From contig CAYZXH010000015.1 in NCBI GenBank assembly GCA_964482405.1, positions 1-30,530 of the forward strand: a DNA stretch of 30,530 nt. The letters are read 5' to 3'. This document shows, one piece after another, positions 24,483 through 30,530 of this stretch. The translations under genes and the position numbers were made by a program. The first letter of the stretch is position 1. Every line of letters starts with the position of its first letter. Origin of the DNA: Zestomicrobium sp964482405 (lineage in GTDB: Archaea; Thermoproteota; Thermoprotei_A; Sulfolobales; NBVN01). The notes below the pieces were generated by a model. That model did no database searches. It saw nothing but the letters and a program-made list of their open reading frames with translations, and had not been told where the DNA came from.

Positions 24483-24995
24483 TTCACCGGATTCTAAATC
24501 AATTATTTTAACTAATACTTCATGGTCGGACAACGTTAATTCTGCATAACTCTTGATTTTAGCTAGATAGCCTGAGAGCGTGCCTGGATTGACTGCGAGA
24601 CACCTACCTATGGTCTCTGCTTTAGGTGTGTGGGTATGGCCGTAAAGCACTATATCGTAGTAACCGGAGGTGCAGAGGGAGTAGACTATCTTCTCCGTTA
24701 GCTTCTGATCCTTAAACCCGTGCATGATGAGCGCTCTCCAGCCTTCTAAAACCTCCTCTACGGGTTGGTCCGTTAGTTGAGGCGCGAGACTCTTCAGTAA
24801 AGCCTTATCACCGTCGTTATTACCGAAAACACCGATTAACTTCGGCGTTATGTTGAGTAGCTCTTTTAGGGTGAAAGGCGATGTAAAGTCACCTAAAACT
24901 ACTAGTAAGTCGTAGTTCTCTTTAAGTACCGCGGGCTTAAACCTTGAGATAGTTTCTAGGTTGTCGTGAATATCTGAAACTACTAATACCCTCAT
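24453..24995 (-). CDS. YfcE/MJ0936-type metallophosphoesterase
   Basis: Calcineurin-like phosphoesterase of about 180 residues. The five metal motifs can be followed: VVSDIHDN (D8, H10), LGDF, GVFGNNDG, MHGF, and YGHTHTPK. This is the small YfcE/MJ0936 group, phosphodiesterases of unknown natural substrate that act on model compounds. The start is chosen at ATG 24995, preceded by GAGTGAC; the frame also contains an ATG at 25019 that would add eight residues before the first strand. Family certain, biological role unknown. Confidence 0.88.
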   Translation of the reverse strand: MRVLVVSDIHDNLETISRFKPAVLKENYDLLVVLGDFTSPFTLKELLNITPKLIGVFGNNDGDKALLKSLAPQLTDQPVEEVLEGWRALIMHGFKDQKLTEKIVYSLCTSGYYDIVLYGHTHTPKAETIGRCLAVNPGTLSGYLAKIKSYAELTLSDHEVLVKIIDLESGERVITASMRK

Positions 24996-25073
24996 AGTGT
25001 CACTCAAAATACGATACATAAATTTAGTTTAAAAAGAGTTCCTGATTTTAGCTCATACCTTAACTAGGATTCC

Positions 25074-25253
25074 TTACGCTGGGTAGTCTTCTGGGACCTT
25101 AGCTCTGAAGTACTTCCCTGTTTCTGGACTCTTAAAGAGCCCTATCTTAACTCCCTTCCTGCCCTTAGGCGCTAAAGTCCACACCTTCTCAGGAACTAAC
25201 TCTACCTCCTTCCCTGTAGTTGAGTCCTTAACCTTAACGGGCTTCTTGCTCAT
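25074..25253 (-). CDS. cren7: Cren7 chromatin protein
   Basis: A 59-residue basic protein too short for usual ORF cut-offs. Its sequence contains VELVPEKVW.LAPKGRKGVKIGLFKSPETGKYFR and ends AKVPEDYPA, an almost motif-by-motif match to Cren7 of crenarchaea. Cren7 is an SH3-like beta-barrel that binds the DNA minor groove and sharply bends and constrains DNA. The ATG at 25253 is followed by the usual Lys-rich start. It lies alone on the minus strand between the phosphodiesterase gene and the divergent aminotransferase gene. Its presence is strong evidence for a crenarchaeal origin. Confidence 0.96.
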   Translation of the reverse strand: MSKKPVKVKDSTTGKEVELVPEKVWTLAPKGRKGVKIGLFKSPETGKYFRAKVPEDYPA

Positions 25254-25268
25254 GGTTGTTCACTTCAT

Positions 25269-25288
25269 GAGTTTAATGAATTAAACTC
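25269..25288. promoter_or_regulatory. 20-bp palindrome upstream of cren7, operator candidate
   Basis: gagtttaat-ga-attaaactc is a perfect inverted repeat (9-bp arms, 2-base centre) ending 15 bases before the cren7 start codon. An AT-rich TATA-like stretch (agttaagtttaagt on the minus strand, about 25291-25304) lies just upstream. The palindrome would therefore fall between promoter and start, where archaeal repressors commonly bind. Confidence 0.5.
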
Positions 25289-25319
25289 TACTTAAACTTA
25301 ACTTCAAATCTTCATCACA

Positions 25320-25390
25320 TTCTAGCTACATTTTTAAAGCAATTCTTTAAAGTAACTGAAGCAATACTTTAAGTAATCCGTTAAAGATAC
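25320..25390. repeat. Short AT-rich imperfect direct repeats between cren7 and the aminotransferase
   Basis: Four copies of a TTTAAAG/TTTAAG-type word followed by a variable part recur every ~15-22 bases between about 25332 and 25388. They lie in the shared divergent promoter region and may be binding sites or simple AT-rich drift. Confidence 0.3.
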
Positions 25391-25524
25391 TCTAATATGA
25401 GTTCGTTATTTATGGTCTACCTTTACATGCTTAAGTAAAGATTAACCTATTGAAAATCAAGATGCTGTCCCAACAATCTTTAAGCTTTAATAGCTCCCGC
25501 GTTAATTAAGAAGCGGTGCTCCTA

Positions 25525-26673
25525 ATGAACGAGAGGTTTCTCTTAATGATTCCCGGACCCACGTTTACCGAGCAAAGCGTCTTACTTAGCTTAGCTAGAG
25601 TTACTAGATCTCATGTCTCAAGAGAGTTCGAGGACGTTCTGAGGGAGTCTCTCGACGCACTTAAAAAGATCTTAAACACTGACGGAGAAGTGATCATCAT
25701 GCCGGGAAGCGGGACCTCAGCAATGGAGTTCTCTATAGCTAATTTTGTGGATCAGGGAAGCAAGGTACTCAACTTAATTAGCGGGTATTTCGGCGAGTAC
25801 TTCGTTCAAGCAACTAGAGCTAGGGGAGGAGTGCCCGTAGAAGTTAGGTGTAGGCCAGGGCTTGGATTCAGAGGGAAAGGTATTCGAGAATTAGTTGAGA
25901 GGGAGGGGGCTAAGGTACTCACAGTACAGCACGTAGAGACCTCGACAGGCGTAGCTAACTACGTTAAAGAGATAGGTGAGGAGCTCAAGAATACTGAGAC
26001 TATATACGTTGTTGACGCCGTCGCCTCGTTAGGGGGTATGGAGATAAACATGAGGGAGTGGGGGATAGATGTGGTATTCACGGGTTCTCAGAAAGCTCTG
26101 GCCGTGCCGCCCGGTCTAGCAATAATAGGTTTGAGCAAGAGAGCGGTGGAGCTAATAGAAGAGGGGAAGAGGGAATTATTCTTCTTCGACGGGCGTAGAT
26201 GGCTTGCCATGATGAGGAATGTTAGAAATTACTTCTCCACGATGCCCGTCAACATGATTTACGCTCTCAACGAGTCTCTCAAGAGGGTTTTATCGGAAGG
26301 TTTAGAAAACAGGTATCTGAGACATAAGGTAGTCGCGGAGGCTATTAGAGGAGGACTAGAAGCTCTAGGTTTGAAAATAGTTGCTGACAAAGAGTTTAGG
26401 TCTGACACCGTGACGGCGGTCTGGCTACCGGAGAACGTGAAGTTCCAGGACTTAAGTAACGAGATGATGCGACGTAACATAGTAATAGCTGGAGGCTTAG
26501 GTGAGCTGACAGGCAAGATATTCAGGATAGGTCATATGGGAGTAGTAAACCCCAATGACGCCGTATCAACGATAGCCGCCCTAGAAAGAAGTTTAAGCAA
26601 GTTAGGCTACCCTGTCAAGCTAGGTAGCGGGGTTGAAGCCTCGCAACAGATCTTCAACAAGTACAACCTCTAA
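25525..26673 (+). CDS. Class V aminotransferase (alanine-glyoxylate / serine-pyruvate type)
   Basis: PLP enzyme of fold type I. The substrate-side N-terminus MIPGPTF, MPGSGTSAMEF near residue 60, VDAVASLGG (the PLP aspartate) near 164-172, and the PLP lysine K190 in FTGSQKALAVPPG are all clear. This matches archaeal alanine-glyoxylate/serine-pyruvate aminotransferases, which transfer an amino group to glyoxylate or pyruvate and serve in glycine/serine metabolism. The length (382) is normal. ATG 25525 is chosen because GGTG sits 9 bases upstream. It is transcribed away from cren7 and stands alone. Confidence 0.93.
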   Translation: MNERFLLMIPGPTFTEQSVLLSLARVTRSHVSREFEDVLRESLDALKKILNTDGEVIIMPGSGTSAMEFSIANFVDQGSKVLNLISGYFGEYFVQATRARGGVPVEVRCRPGLGFRGKGIRELVEREGAKVLTVQHVETSTGVANYVKEIGEELKNTETIYVVDAVASLGGMEINMREWGIDVVFTGSQKALAVPPGLAIIGLSKRAVELIEEGKRELFFFDGRRWLAMMRNVRNYFSTMPVNMIYALNESLKRVLSEGLENRYLRHKVVAEAIRGGLEALGLKIVADKEFRSDTVTAVWLPENVKFQDLSNEMMRRNIVIAGGLGELTGKIFRIGHMGVVNPNDAVSTIAALERSLSKLGYPVKLGSGVEASQQIFNKYNL

Positions 26674-26749
26674 AATTAGAACAGTAGGAAAAACCCGCCC
26701 GAAAAATCAAGTAACGTTTTAAAACCCTCTTAGTAAAACATTATTAGAT

Positions 26750-26823
26750 GCCGGGGTAGCTCAGCCGGGTAGAGCGCCGGGCTGTTAACCCGGTGGTCGG
26801 AGGTTCAAATCCTCCCCCCGGCG
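26750..26823 (+). tRNA. tRNA-Asn (GUU), no intron
   Basis: The cloverleaf is complete: acceptor gccgggg/ccccggc (26750-26756/26816-26822), D arm with gctc...gagc, anticodon stem ccggg/cccgg around loop ctGTTaa, T arm ggagg-ttcaaat-cctcc, discriminator G73. CCA is not encoded (tca follows). A TATA-like gttttaaaac lies ~35 bases upstream. Confidence 0.97.
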
Positions 26824-26928
26824 TCAACCACTTCCTCAAACCACTCTAGCTCAGTGGTAGTTGATGTATGAAACGACCCGTAACTTTTAAAAGCTTGTTC
26901 GCGCCTTAGAATTCTTCTGGTGTGTAGC

Positions 26929-27222
26929 TTGAATGAGTCTAAGGAGAGATTAAAGAAGATGTTGGAAGTAATGGTTGGTAGGGTAGTAACCCCGGGCGAT
27001 GTTGTCGCGTTATCCGGACTCCCCAGATACGAGGTTTTAGCAGCTTTCCACGTACTTGAAGCCCTAAACCTTGTCGAGGTAATTAACGAGAAAGGAAACT
27101 ATAAGGTATACAAGATAACTAACCTAGGACTTAAACTCCTTAAAGCCTTAGAAGAAGTTAATAAGGCAACCATAGAGATAACGGTCCCCCAAGCACAGGA
27201 AACGCAGGAAGTCACTACTTGA
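26929..27222 (+). CDS. Small winged-helix DNA-binding protein
   Basis: About 97 residues. The region MLEVMVGRVVTPGDVVALSGLPRYEVLAAFHVLEALNLVEVI is a helix-turn-helix with a recognition helix around PRYEVLAAFHVLEAL, followed by a beta wing (NEKGNYKVYKITNLG) and a long helix. This is the MarR/PadR-like winged-helix pattern frequent among crenarchaeal orphan regulators. TTG 26929 is preferred as start because GGTGTG precedes it; an in-frame TGT..-extended start at 26920 exists. It follows tRNA-Asn and precedes the DUF123 gene by 184 bases. The target is unknown. Confidence 0.72.
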   Translation: MNESKERLKKMLEVMVGRVVTPGDVVALSGLPRYEVLAAFHVLEALNLVEVINEKGNYKVYKITNLGLKLLKALEEVNKATIEITVPQAQETQEVTT

Positions 27223-27406
27223 TTAACCAGCAATGAGTTGTTTCCATACATCGAGACAAGACCATCAATGGAATCAGTCCCTTAAGAACAAGGCAGCTCA
27301 AGCAATGTTTTTAATGAGGTGTAGACGTAGTTAGCTAGTGGGGAGATAACTCACGGTTAATTGCAAGACCTCATCTAAGAAAGTATCACAACACGTTTTT
27401 TCTTAC

Positions 27407-27832
27407 GTGTTTATTTCACGATGTAGTGACACTCTAGTGAAGACCGGTTCTTTCGAAGCCTCCCTAGGCAGTGGTTACTACGTTTACTTAGGTTCTGCTA
27501 ATATTAAGCAACCCTACTTGAGGGTCTTAAGGCATTTCATGAAGAGCGGTAAGAAGCTTAAGTGGCACATAGATTACCTAACTGTAGTCTGCGAACCTGT
27601 TAGTGCTTTACTATGTAATGGGGTCAGCGAGAACACACTCTACGAGATCCTGAAGAGGCTAGATTATCTAGTGCCGAGCGTTAAGGGCTTCGGCTGCAGT
27701 GATTACAGGAAGGCACACGAGACCCACTTATTCAAGTTCGGGACTGGGGTAGGGTCACCGTATGAGATCTTGAGTTACTTTACTTCAGTACTTAAGAAAC
27801 ACTGTAGTGAAGTTGAGTTAATCTTAGGTTGA
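27407..27832 (+). CDS. DUF123 / GIY-YIG-type endonuclease-like protein
   Basis: The pattern SGYYVYLGSA, then LRVLRHF, KKLKWHIDYL and KGFGCSDYRKAHETHLFKF is the core of the DUF123 family, a compact GIY-YIG-like nuclease domain common in archaea. GYYVYLGSA corresponds to the GIY...YIG strand pair; the usual CxSHLF is altered here to AHETHLF. The family is thought to act on DNA but its role is not settled. The GTG start is the only standard codon in an otherwise open upstream frame. The stop overlaps or lies within ~10 bases of the TnpB-like gene start, so the two are probably expressed together. Confidence 0.75.
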   Translation: MFISRCSDTLVKTGSFEASLGSGYYVYLGSANIKQPYLRVLRHFMKSGKKLKWHIDYLTVVCEPVSALLCNGVSENTLYEILKRLDYLVPSVKGFGCSDYRKAHETHLFKFGTGVGSPYEILSYFTSVLKKHCSEVELILG

Positions 27833-29139
27833 CGAATTACGTGAAAAAGTTCGAGAATTTCCTGAAGAGGGTGATGTTGGGGGTGATGGTTGAGTACGCC
27901 GTCGAACACAAGGCATCACAGAACAAACTACACAAAATCTTCTACTCGAAGTTAAGGGAGAAGTACCCATGGCTACCAACTAGGATGATTAAGGGTGCAT
28001 ATAGAGATGCTGTGAGGAGAGCTAAGAGCTTTAGGAAGCTCAAGAAGGAGGGCAGGGCCTACACAGACAAACCGGAGGTTAAGAAAGTCACCATAACTTA
28101 CTCCGACTCACAAGACTGGGGAATAGGGGATGGGGTCATCAAGCTTAGAACACATGTTGGCTGGGTTGAGCTCCACTACAGAAACCACAAACAACTACAT
28201 NNNNNNNNNNNNNNNNNNNNNNNNNNNNNNNNNNNNNNNNNNNNNNNNNNNNNNNNNNNNNNNNNNNNNNNNNNNNNNNNNNNNNNNNNNNNNNNNNNNN
28301 TCGTTGGTAGGAAAGTAGTAGCGTACCTAGCGTTCACCAAGAACGCTGAAGTCGATTATGAGTCAGGGAATGCTGTTGCGGTAGACGTTAACGAAAACAA
28401 CGTTACGGTAGCAGTCTTCAAGAGTGGCGGCCTCGCCGAGGTGTACAGACTCGAAACCAGCTTGGGCAGAATCGTCATCGCCTACGCTGAGAGAAGGAAG
28501 AGGATCGCGGAGGGTAAGTCCACAAAGGCGAGGGAAGTTAAGAAGAAGCTTAGGAAGTTACGCGAGAGGGGGAAGCTTGACATCCTGAGGAAGACAGCTA
28601 AGCTCATCGAGGAGCTAGCCACAAAGAACAAAGCTGTAGTCGTGGTTGGTAACATAAGTAGGAGAGCTAAGGAGAAGATGGGGAGGGATAAAGGTAGTAA
28701 GCTTAGGCACAGGATACACCAGTGGAACGCCTCAACCATGGTTAAGCTACTGGAGGAGAAACCCATACACGTCGCAAAGGTCTCCGAAGCCGGCACCTCC
28801 TCAAGGGATCCCTTCACAGGCACTAAGATTAATAGTTTTAAGCCCCTGATGATCCGCTATGCGGCGAAGGGGGTGGTTAAACTAGTGTTGAGAGTGACGA
28901 AAGTGAGAGGTGGAGTCCTCGAAAGAGACGTCGTCGGAGCAATCAATATTGGTCTTAAGCACCTCACCACAAATGGGAGCCTCGTGGCGTTAGGCTCGAC
29001 GGGCACTCATGAAGTGCGGGTGAAGCTAATGAACCCGCACAGAAGTACAACCCCGCTAACAAATCTACAAATATTTAACAAAAACCAACAAATACCGTTA
29101 GCGGGGAAACGTAGATTACTCCTCACTAAACTTGATTAA
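27829..29139 (+). CDS. TnpB/IS605 OrfB-like RNA-guided nuclease homologue, interrupted by an assembly gap
   Basis: Crenarchaeal IS605 OrfB/TnpB-type protein. RuvC-I is visible in NAVAVDVNENNVTVAVF and RuvC-III in ERDVVGAINIGLKHL. The position that normally holds the RuvC-II glutamate (usually vvvED) reads AVVVVGNISRRA, with no acidic residue. The usual CxxC...CxxC zinc finger is replaced by AGTSSRDPFTGTKINSF, with no cysteine. The C-terminal ~60 residues (STGTHEVRVKLMNPHR..TPLTNLQ) overlap two DNA hairpins. No TnpA is present. The middle (28201-28300) is N, so true length and intactness are unknown. The start may be TTG 27829 (4-base overlap) or GTG 27841. It may be a solo IS1341-type element or a domesticated, nuclease-weak protein. 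Confidence 0.75.
   Translation: MTNYVKKFENFLKRVMLGVMVEYAVEHKASQNKLHKIFYSKLREKYPWLPTRMIKGAYRDAVRRAKSFRKLKKEGRAYTDKPEVKKVTITYSDSQDWGIGDGVIKLRTHVGWVELHYRNHKQLHXXXXXXXXXXXXXXXXXXXXXXXXXXXXXXXXXXVGRKVVAYLAFTKNAEVDYESGNAVAVDVNENNVTVAVFKSGGLAEVYRLETSLGRIVIAYAERRKRIAEGKSTKAREVKKKLRKLRERGKLDILRKTAKLIEELATKNKAVVVVGNISRRAKEKMGRDKGSKLRHRIHQWNASTMVKLLEEKPIHVAKVSEAGTSSRDPFTGTKINSFKPLMIRYAAKGVVKLVLRVTKVRGGVLERDVVGAINIGLKHLTTNGSLVALGSTGTHEVRVKLMNPHRSTTPLTNLQIFNKNQQIPLAGKRRLLLTKLD
28201..28300. other. Assembly gap (100 N)
   Basis: Exactly 100 N, a conventional filler for a gap of unknown size. The TnpB-like frame is open on both sides and in phase across 100 bases, but this cannot be used as evidence that the gene is intact. 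Confidence 0.99.
29010..29106 (+). repeat. Paired hairpins at the TnpB-like 3' end (possible element right end / omegaRNA scaffold)
   Basis: 29014-29021 and 29033-29040 form a perfect 8-bp stem around the loop gaagctaatga. 29051-29060 and 29097-29106 form a perfect 10-bp stem (ccccgctaac/gttagcgggg) around an AT-rich 36-base loop. Both lie inside the last codons of the TnpB-like frame. TnpB guide RNAs overlap the 3' end of tnpB and IS605 right ends are hairpins, so these are candidates for either; the second could also end transcription between the convergent genes. Confidence 0.5.
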
Positions 29140-29427
29140 CTCTGCTTCGTGAAGCTGCCCTAAGATTAGCGTTAGGACTTCCTTTAATTCACTCTCACTT
29201 ATTTCTTGAGAAGATTCTTTTAAGTCTTGCATGACGTGTGAGACTAACTCCTCCACGTTCCTGCTTCCATCACATAACTGCCAAACATAGAACGCGCTTA
29301 AAGAGAGAGAATATATTTTCTCTTCGCTGATGCCTACTAGGTAATTGTCTCCCTCAATACCTAACTCAACGCCTTGCTTTACAGGAACCTTATTCTTGAT
29401 ATCTTCGTATGTGAGCGGGTTACTCAA
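29116..29427 (-). CDS. PqqD-like peptide-binding (RRE-fold) protein
   Basis: About 103 residues with the PqqD pattern: VELGIEGDNYLVGISEEKIYSLSLSAFYVWQLCDGSRNVEELVSHV, i.e. a beta hairpin followed by a winged helical region beginning with the conserved LS..A..VW.L.DG. PqqD-fold proteins bind precursor peptides for radical-SAM modification, but no such enzyme or precursor is seen here. TTG 29427 is the preferred start because a GAGGAGGAG ribosome site, formed by the last glutamate codons of the SSB gene, precedes it by 4-5 bases; the SSB stop is one base upstream. It is convergent with, and slightly overlaps, the TnpB-like gene. Confidence 0.75.
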   Translation of the reverse strand: MSNPLTYEDIKNKVPVKQGVELGIEGDNYLVGISEEKIYSLSLSAFYVWQLCDGSRNVEELVSHVMQDLKESSQEISESELKEVLTLILGQLHEAELIKFSEE

Positions 29428-29428
29428 C

Positions 29429-29890
29429 TTACTCCTCCTCACTAAAATCTGCAGACCTTTCTCTCCTGAAAGGCCTCCTAGTTTTCTGGAATCTCCTCTT
29501 CTGAGTCGGTCTGCGCTCAGGCCTATAACTCTCTGGTGCTTGAGGGTATTTCTCCGGTATCTGCTCTGGTTCAGGTAAAGCTTCCTCAGAACCTACCTTT
29601 ATGTTTTCCTCTCCGCCTACGTTGAGCTGAACCATACCCTTAAACACCGTCGTCCACGCGTTCTTAATCTCTATAGAATCTCCCTCCTTGAGCTTATTTG
29701 AGAGTGCTCTTCCCCACATAGTCAGCTTAACTTTCCCGGTCTCATCTCCTACTACGGCTTCCGTGATCGTTCTTAAACCAGACCTAGTGTTTATTGTTTT
29801 CGAGGGTTCTACGCTGATCACGCGTGCCACGAGATTAACTCCGTTCATTTCCGGTTTTAAATCACCTACTTTTACTTTCGTTTCTCCCAT
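29429..29890 (-). CDS. ssb: Single-stranded DNA-binding protein, crenarchaeal OB-fold type
   Basis: Residues 1-~105 form one OB fold (VKVGDLKPEMNGVNLVARVISVEPSKTI..RSG..TITEAVVGDETGKVKLTMWG), the form found in Sulfolobus SSB. The remaining ~45 residues are a flexible Pro/Arg-rich tail ending in acidic FSEEE, as in crenarchaeal and bacterial SSBs, where the tail recruits partners. It coats single-stranded DNA in replication and repair. The ATG start is clear. It is directly followed by the PqqD-like gene in one unit. Confidence 0.92.
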   Translation of the reverse strand: MGETKVKVGDLKPEMNGVNLVARVISVEPSKTINTRSGLRTITEAVVGDETGKVKLTMWGRALSNKLKEGDSIEIKNAWTTVFKGMVQLNVGGEENIKVGSEEALPEPEQIPEKYPQAPESYRPERRPTQKRRFQKTRRPFRRERSADFSEEE

Positions 29891-30015
29891 TTTCTTCCTC
29901 TCCGATTTACGTTACGTATAAAGCTAGTTATCAGAACTTATAAACTAGAGTGTTTTAATCGAGCAATGAAAAACCAGCATTAAGACGCCTACACGCGTTT
30001 AATGAAAAACGGTAT

Positions 30016-30243
30016 TTAAGCTTTCTCAACGAATATAGCTCCCACGGGGCACGCCGTCTTAGCTTGTTCTACGCAGTCACTTAAGTCGTCCGGCACAACC
30101 CCCTCAGTAACGTCACTACCTCTATACTCTTTAACTATCTGTGATTTCCCGTCAGGCCCTGCCTCAAATACTTGAGGACATAACGCGTAGCACACGCCGT
30201 CAGCTATGCAGAGGTTCCAATCTACCTTCACTTTCAAAGGCAT
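30016..30243 (-). CDS. [4Fe-4S] ferredoxin, Pyrococcus type with Asp ligand
   Basis: A 75-residue ferredoxin. The cluster motif is Cys12-x2-Asp15-x2-Cys18 with the distal Cys65-Pro, so aspartate replaces the second cysteine ligand, as in the Pyrococcus furiosus ferredoxin. Cys22 and Cys57 match the positions of that protein's disulfide. It carries electrons for ferredoxin-dependent oxidoreductases in anaerobic hyperthermophiles. The start is ATG 30243; the gene stands alone between SSB and the tRNA. Confidence 0.95.
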   Translation of the reverse strand: MPLKVKVDWNLCIADGVCYALCPQVFEAGPDGKSQIVKEYRGSDVTEGVVPDDLSDCVEQAKTACPVGAIFVEKA

Positions 30244-30367
30244 ATTAATTCACCACAATAAACTAATCTACCAAACCAAAATAAATATTAACTTCAAGCA
30301 GTCTACAAACCCTACCGAACGTAGCTTCCTAAAAATTTAAAAGCGAGAGAACAAGAATTAATGGGTG

Positions 30368-30468
30368 GGGCCCGTAGCTCAGCCAGGTAGAGCGCCCGGC
30401 ATAGGTCGTTGAGACCTACGGGATTCATAACCGGGCGGTCCGGGGTTCGAATCCCCGCGGGCCCACCA
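30368..30468 (+). tRNA. tRNA with CAU anticodon (Ile2 or elongator Met), non-canonical 24-nt intron at 32/33
   Basis: Acceptor gggcccg/cgggccc (30368-30374/30458-30464), D arm from 30377, anticodon stem 30395-30399/30431-30435, T arm 30441-30457, A73 at 30465, CCA encoded 30466-30468. The anticodon loop only forms after removing 30401-30424, giving ctCATaa. The bulge-helix-bulge has bulges 30399-30401 and 30423-30425 flanking the 4-bp helix 30395-30398/30419-30422, and the intron ends in a 6-bp hairpin. The intron therefore sits between positions 32 and 33. The anticodon stem lacks the three G-C pairs of the initiator. The GGGCCCG acceptor is more typical of tRNA-Ile, so tRNA-Ile2 (modified C34) is favoured over elongator Met. 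Confidence 0.9.
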
Positions 30469-30530
30469 GCTCGCTATTACCTGGCATCAAGCCTCCGAGT
30501 TCAGGGCTGTTTCGTAGTTGGTATTTGTAG

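Noticed and set aside
25290..25320. GTGATGA on the minus strand upstream of cren7 as a possible C/D RNA
   Set aside because: No D box within 60 bases; the site is simply AT-rich promoter DNA.
26847..26860. tagctcagtggtag, identical in form to a tRNA D arm, just after tRNA-Asn
   Set aside because: No acceptor, anticodon or T arm can be found around it; at most a tRNA fragment left by recombination, possibly chance.
30469..30530. Window end after the CAU tRNA, checked for a CRISPR leader or repeat
   Set aside because: Only 62 bases, no repeat unit seen.

Overview
This window looks like chromosomal DNA of a hyperthermophilic crenarchaeon, probably Desulfurococcales or a close relative. The evidence is a Cren7 chromatin protein, an ESCRT-III/CdvB-like protein, archaeal RadA, a threonyl-tRNA editing protein split from its catalytic subunit, tRNA genes with archaeal bulge-helix-bulge introns, a C/D-box guide RNA, an archaeal translin, a Pyrococcus-type ferredoxin with an Asp ligand, and many TTG/GTG starts preceded by GGTG-type ribosome sites. 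A run of exactly 100 N at 28201-28300 shows that this is a scaffolded draft.

Layout. 1-474: C-terminal end of a PD-(D/E)XK-like (DUF3782-type) protein. 575-1936: adenylosuccinate lyase. 2173-4189: a 49-residue zinc ribbon, a C/D-box sRNA on the minus strand and the editing-type ThrRS. 4311-6553: a tight radA / A24 prepilin-type peptidase / HIT protein operon. 6679-14050: the metabolic centrepiece, with two divergent YgeW-like carbamoyltransferases, carbamate kinase, an SsnA-like amidohydrolase, a PreA-like flavin/iron-sulfur oxidoreductase and a threonine-synthase-like PLP enzyme. 14119-15132: a metallo-beta-lactamase RNA-processing-type nuclease, followed by a strongly structured noncoding stretch. 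15449-17454: a tandem pair of eIF2B-alpha / ribose-1,5-bisphosphate isomerase paralogues. 17556-21429: ileS and a divergent phosphoribosyltransferase. 21418-26673: CdvB-like protein, tRNA-Tyr, a sodium/solute symporter, translin, a phosphodiesterase, cren7 and a class V aminotransferase. 26750-29139: tRNA-Asn, a small winged-helix protein, a DUF123 GIY-YIG protein and a TnpB-like protein broken by the assembly gap. 29116-30468: a PqqD-like protein coupled to an SSB, a ferredoxin and a CAU tRNA with a non-canonical intron.

The most interesting system is the 6.7-13.9 kb cluster. Its families match those of the bacterial ygeW-ygeX-yqeA-ygfK-ssnA locus, which is linked to anaerobic purine (urate) breakdown. 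The inferred logic is that a flavin/iron-sulfur enzyme and an amidohydrolase open or reduce a heterocycle, a PLP enzyme processes the carbon skeleton, carbamoyltransferases phosphorolyse a ureido compound, and carbamate kinase recovers ATP from carbamoyl phosphate. Bacterial partners (HyuA hydantoinase, YgeY, xanthine dehydrogenase subunits) are not in this window, so the substrate is unknown. The pathway is inference; the family assignments are read from motifs.
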